In this document: in pieces, positions 61,516 through 64,000 of the stretch
Layout: each line of letters opens with the position of its first letter
How positions within the stretch are numbered: position 1 is the stretch's first letter
NCBI GenBank assembly: GCA_001464815.1
Contig: LNDW01000015.1
Coordinates: forward strand, 186,001-250,000
Direction: 5' to 3'
DNA from: Betaproteobacteria bacterium Ga0077527
GTDB lineage: Bacteria; Pseudomonadota; Gammaproteobacteria; Burkholderiales; SG8-41
DNA length: 64,000 nucleotides
Program-made: the position numbers and the translations under genes
The notes under the pieces: generated by a model
What the model was told of the DNA's origin: nothing
The model's input: only the letters and a program-made list of their open reading frames with translations
Databases searched by the model: none

Positions 61516-62028
61516 TTAGTGTGCGTAGATTTCGTTGAGCGCGCGCTGCAGGTCGGCGTCGGGCATGGTTTCCAGCGGCAACTGCAGCAGTTGCAGCATG
61601 CGGTAGCCGATGGCCTGGCGCGTCAGCTCGAAAGCCTGGCGCCTGCCCTCGTCGCCGCCCGCGGCATTCGACGGATCGGGATAACCCCAGTGCACCTTGA
61701 CCGGGCTGCCCGGCCACACCGGACAAACCTCGGCCGCCGCGCTGTCGCAGACCGTGATCACGATGCGCATGCGCGGCGCATCAGGCCGGGCGAACTCATC
61801 CCAGCTCTTGCTGCTGTAGCCGGCGGTGTCGATGCCGGCGTTTTGCAGCGCCTCGATGGCAAAGGGGTTGATGCGGCCCTTCGGCGCGCTGCCCGCGCTG
61901 TGGGCGCGCACATCGCGGCCGAGGCGCTGCGCCCAGTAGTTGAGCATGCCTTCCGACAGCACGCTGCGCGCGGAATTGTGGGTGCACAGGATCAGGACAT
62001 GGGTGGTCACGGCGCGGTCGTTTCCCAT
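61516..62028 (-). CDS. arsC: Arsenate reductase, low-molecular-weight phosphatase type (copy 1)
   Basis: The 170-residue protein carries the P-loop L-C-T-H-N-S-A-R-S (C-x5-R) and a second redox Cys pair in T-V-C-D-S-A-A-A-E-V-C-P. It reduces arsenate to arsenite, which ACR3 exports. The start follows the stop of the second arsC with no gap, indicating tight co-translation. Confidence 0.93.
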   Translation of the reverse strand: MGNDRAVTTHVLILCTHNSARSVLSEGMLNYWAQRLGRDVRAHSAGSAPKGRINPFAIEALQNAGIDTAGYSSKSWDEFARPDAPRMRIVITVCDSAAAEVCPVWPGSPVKVHWGYPDPSNAAGGDEGRRQAFELTRQAIGYRMLQLLQLPLETMPDADLQRALNEIYAH

Positions 62029-62523
62029 TCACTTCCTGCCGATGTCGCGCAGCTCGTTCTGCAGCGACAGCTTGTCGAGCGACTTCATCGGCAGCGACAA
62101 AAACAATTCGATCCGCCGCTTCAGGATCTGCGCAACCTCGTTGAACTTGTGGTCCACCTGCCCGGGCGTGCCCTCGAAAGCCGCCGGGTCCTCAACGCCC
62201 CAGTGCGCGCTCATCGGCTGCCCCGGCCACACCGGGCAGACCTCGCCCGCGGCGTTGTCGCAGACGGTGAACACAAAATCGAGCTGCGGCGCGCCGGACT
62301 GCGCGAACTCGCTCCAGCTCTTGCTGCGCACCTCGCCGGTCGGGGCGCGGAAGGACTGCAGCACTTTCAGTGCGCTGGGATGCACCACGCCCTTGGGCAT
62401 GCTGCCCGCGGAGTAGGCCTTGAAGCGGCCCTGGCCCATCTGGTTGAGCAGCCCTTCGGCCATGATTGAGCGCGCGGTGTTGCCGGTGCACACAAACAGC
62501 ACGTTGTAGATCTTGTCGGACAT
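62029..62523 (-). CDS. arsC: Arsenate reductase, low-molecular-weight phosphatase type (copy 2)
   Basis: The 164-residue protein carries V-C-T-G-N-T-A-R-S and T-V-C-D-N-A-A-G-E-V-C-P. It is a clear paralogue of the downstream copy, with both redox Cys conserved, so both may be active. An 8-base gap separates it from arsI. Confidence 0.93.
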   Translation of the reverse strand: MSDKIYNVLFVCTGNTARSIMAEGLLNQMGQGRFKAYSAGSMPKGVVHPSALKVLQSFRAPTGEVRSKSWSEFAQSGAPQLDFVFTVCDNAAGEVCPVWPGQPMSAHWGVEDPAAFEGTPGQVDHKFNEVAQILKRRIELFLSLPMKSLDKLSLQNELRDIGRK

Positions 62524-62531
62524 GTGAACTC

Positions 62532-63017
62532 CTAGCAGCAGCTGGATTTGGCGGGCGCCGCAGCCTTGACCGCAATGGCCAGCGGCTTGCCGCGCACGGG
62601 CGGACAGCAGGCCGAGGTGGATGCACCCGCGGCCGGCACCTCGTTGAACACGGGAATGTCGCCGAGGGTATGGAAATGCTCCCAGGCCACACCCTGCGGG
62701 TCGGTGATCCAGTGCTTGTCGCTGCGCGCGTAGCAGCAACTGGTCTCGCCCTCGTCGGCCAGCGCCATGTCGGCGCCCTGTGCCGCGGTCTTCATCGCCG
62801 CCAGTTCCTCGGCGCTGTCCGCCTGGAAACCGAGATGATCGAGGCCGGGCGCACCGCCGCCGCGGGTGGACACCGCGAAGTTGACGCGCGGGTCTTCCAG
62901 CATCCACTTCGCGTAATCGCTTTCGTGGCGCGCCGGTTCGGCACCGAACAGTTTCGAGTAGAAAGCCACACTCGCGGACAGGTCCGCGACATGCAGATGC
63001 ACATGGAATCGTTTCAT
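62532..63017 (-). CDS. arsI: ArsI-type C-As lyase (CadI/VOC family)
   Basis: The 161-residue VOC protein starts M-K-R-F-H-V-H-L-H-V. It has metal-binding His (H-L-H-V, L-D-H-L-G) and Glu, and the vicinal Cys pair in E-T-S-C-C-Y-A-R that binds trivalent organoarsenicals in ArsI. The C-terminus adds further Cys pairs (S-A-C-C-P and S-S-C-C). ArsI demethylates methylarsenite by cleaving the C-As bond. CadI-like cadmium binding is the alternative, but the ars operon context favours ArsI. Confidence 0.88.
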   Translation of the reverse strand: MKRFHVHLHVADLSASVAFYSKLFGAEPARHESDYAKWMLEDPRVNFAVSTRGGGAPGLDHLGFQADSAEELAAMKTAAQGADMALADEGETSCCYARSDKHWITDPQGVAWEHFHTLGDIPVFNEVPAAGASTSACCPPVRGKPLAIAVKAAAPAKSSCC

Positions 63018-63028
63018 GGTTTTTCCTT

Positions 63029-63352
63029 TCAGCAGGCGCAGGCTGTTGCAGCGGTTTCGAGACAGGCCTCACCCTGGCAGCAGTTGTCGGTGAGATAGCC
63101 GAGCAGGCCGTTCATGCGCGCGAACTCGGCGCGGTAGATCAGGTTGCGGCCGGCGCGCTGTTGCGTGATCAGGCCGGCGTTCATCAGCTCTTTCAGGTGG
63201 AAGGACAGCGTGGCTGCCGGCAACTCGAACTGTTCCGCCAGCGCGCCGGGGGTCATGCCCGCGGGGCCCACTACCACGAGCGCGCGGAATACCTGCAGGC
63301 GGTTGGGCTGGGCCAGTGCGGCGAGGGCTCGGACGACGTCTTGTTCATTCAT
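63029..63352 (-). CDS. arsR: ArsR-family repressor with C-terminal cysteine cluster
   Basis: The 107-residue winged-helix protein has S-F-H-L-K-E-L as recognition helix. The C-terminus ends N-C-C-Q-G-E-A-C-L and A-C-A-C, Cys residues suited to three-coordinate As(III) binding; the classical C-V-C of E. coli ArsR is absent. It starts the operon arsR-arsI-arsC-arsC-acr3 and likely represses it. The start codon overlaps a palindromic operator. Confidence 0.94.
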   Translation of the reverse strand: MNEQDVVRALAALAQPNRLQVFRALVVVGPAGMTPGALAEQFELPAATLSFHLKELMNAGLITQQRAGRNLIYRAEFARMNGLLGYLTDNCCQGEACLETAATACAC

Positions 63353-63387
63353 ATTTCCATGTTATTGGAAATATTGAATTGAAGCAA
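63351..63387 (-). promoter_or_regulatory. ars operator and promoter
   Basis: ATATTTCCA and TGGAAATAT (63351-63359 and 63366-63374) form a perfect 9-bp inverted repeat. On the minus strand a TAACAT -10 box (63359-63364) lies between the arms, 17 bases from a TTGCTT -35 box (63382-63387). The arm nearest arsR includes its start codon, so the message would have almost no leader. Confidence 0.75.
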
Positions 63388-63506
63388 GACCCTACTGCCC
63401 GGATCAGCTAAATCGTTGATTCATCATGCGGATTGTCACGCAAGCGTGTCATGCACGAGGTCTAGAATAATCCGCGATAACAACGAAAAACCCCGAGGAG
63501 GTCACC

Positions 63507-64000
63507 ATGCCCCATCCGCTGCGCGCCGCCGCCCTGTTCGCTGCCCTGCTGTCCGCACCCGCGCTCGCTGCTTATCCCGACCGCCCGATCCGGTTGATGC
63601 TGCCCTTCCCGCCCGGCGGCCCCAGCGACATCGTCGGCCGCATGATTGCGCAGAAGCTCGGCGAATCACTGGGCCAGCAGGTGGTGGTGGACAACCGCGG
63701 CGGTGCCGCCGGCAACATTGCCTGCGAGATCGCCAAGCTCGCCGCGCCCGACGGCTACACGCTGCTGCAGGCCACCGTGGGCACGATGTCGATCAACCCC
63801 GGCCTCTACAAAAATCTGCCCTACGATCCGCTGCGCGATTTCGCGCCGATCTCGCTGATGACCGAAACGCCGTACCTGCTGGTGGTCAACCCGAAGGTGC
63901 CGGCGAACAACGTCAAGGAACTCGTCGCACTCGCCAAGGCGCAGCCCGGCAAGCTCAACTTCGCCTCCGGCGGCGTCGGCACCGGCAACCATTTTTCCGG
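63507..64000 (+). CDS. Bug-type periplasmic binding protein 11 (3' end cut by window edge)
   Basis: The first 164 residues are visible, starting M-P-H-P-L-R-A-A after CGAGGAGGTC. The signal is cleaved near A-L-A-A-Y, followed by R-L-M-L-P-F-P-P-G-G-P-S-D and V-V-D-N-R-G-G-A-A-G, then N-F-A-S-G-G-V-G-T-G-N-H. A TAGAAT box lies 39 bases upstream. It is divergent from arsR. Confidence 0.92.
   Translation, partial: MPHPLRAAALFAALLSAPALAAYPDRPIRLMLPFPPGGPSDIVGRMIAQKLGESLGQQVVVDNRGGAAGNIACEIAKLAAPDGYTLLQATVGTMSINPGLYKNLPYDPLRDFAPISLMTETPYLLVVNPKVPANNVKELVALAKAQPGKLNFASGGVGTGNHFS

Overview
This 64 kb window is GC-rich chromosomal DNA, almost certainly from a betaproteobacterium close to Burkholderiales. 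Three things point there: a macromolecular-synthesis operon (rpsU, yqeY-like, dnaG, rpoD) divergent from tsaD and followed by plsY, folB, xerD and ogt; an RpoD with a long Lys/Ala-rich N-terminal extension; and eleven Bug-type (tripartite tricarboxylate receptor) periplasmic binding proteins, a family greatly expanded in this group. I see no phage, insertion sequence, CRISPR array or rRNA. There is one tRNA with a CAU anticodon.

Layout. 0-8 kb: small-molecule catabolism (CapA-like fragment, enolase-superfamily dehydratase, threonine-synthase-like PLP enzyme, SDR, quinone oxidoreductase, Bug receptor, HpcH/HpaI aldolase) and the tRNA. 8-14 kb: envelope functions (exported small proteins, decayed SYLF and NodT/OprM remnants, AI-2E-type permease, DUF4105 protein, patatin with POTRA and beta-barrel). 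14-23 kb: conserved housekeeping block. 23-33 kb: TRAP-TAXI transporter, VOC protein, aldo/keto reductase, pirin, enoyl-CoA hydratase, D-2-hydroxyacid dehydrogenase and three Bug receptors. 34-35.2 kb: a two-gene selenoprotein operon. 35-54 kb: Bug receptors alternating with catabolic enzymes (two DapA-family proteins, ornithine-cyclodeaminase-like, esterase, ThDP enzyme, sulfatase with LysR regulator, MBL hydrolase, dienelactone hydrolase, amidohydrolase, aldo/keto reductase). 54-60 kb: lipid and phosphate genes (dgkA, PhoX with a Pho box, GT4 glycosyltransferase, PAP2, zinc-dependent phospholipase C). 60-63.4 kb: an arsenic operon arsR-arsI-arsC-arsC-acr3. The window ends inside another Bug gene.

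The standout system is at 34.09-35.21 kb. Two adjacent exported redox proteins, a TlpA/thioredoxin-like protein and a peroxiredoxin, each carry a single in-frame TGA exactly where the catalytic cysteine of the family lies (W-U-S-S-C and F-T-D-T-U-T-T-E). Both frames continue unbroken to a normal stop. Each TGA is followed, at about 26-28 nt, by a hairpin that fits the bacterial SECIS model. The simplest reading is a periplasmic, selenocysteine-based peroxidase/reductase pair.

Other signals: a dispersed AT-rich motif in about ten copies, a DapA paralogue lacking both catalytic Lys and Tyr, an SDR lacking its Ser and Lys, a well-formed Pho box upstream of PhoX, an ArsR operator overlapping the arsR start, and a lower-GC sulfatase/LysR/Bug island at 44.8-48.3 kb.
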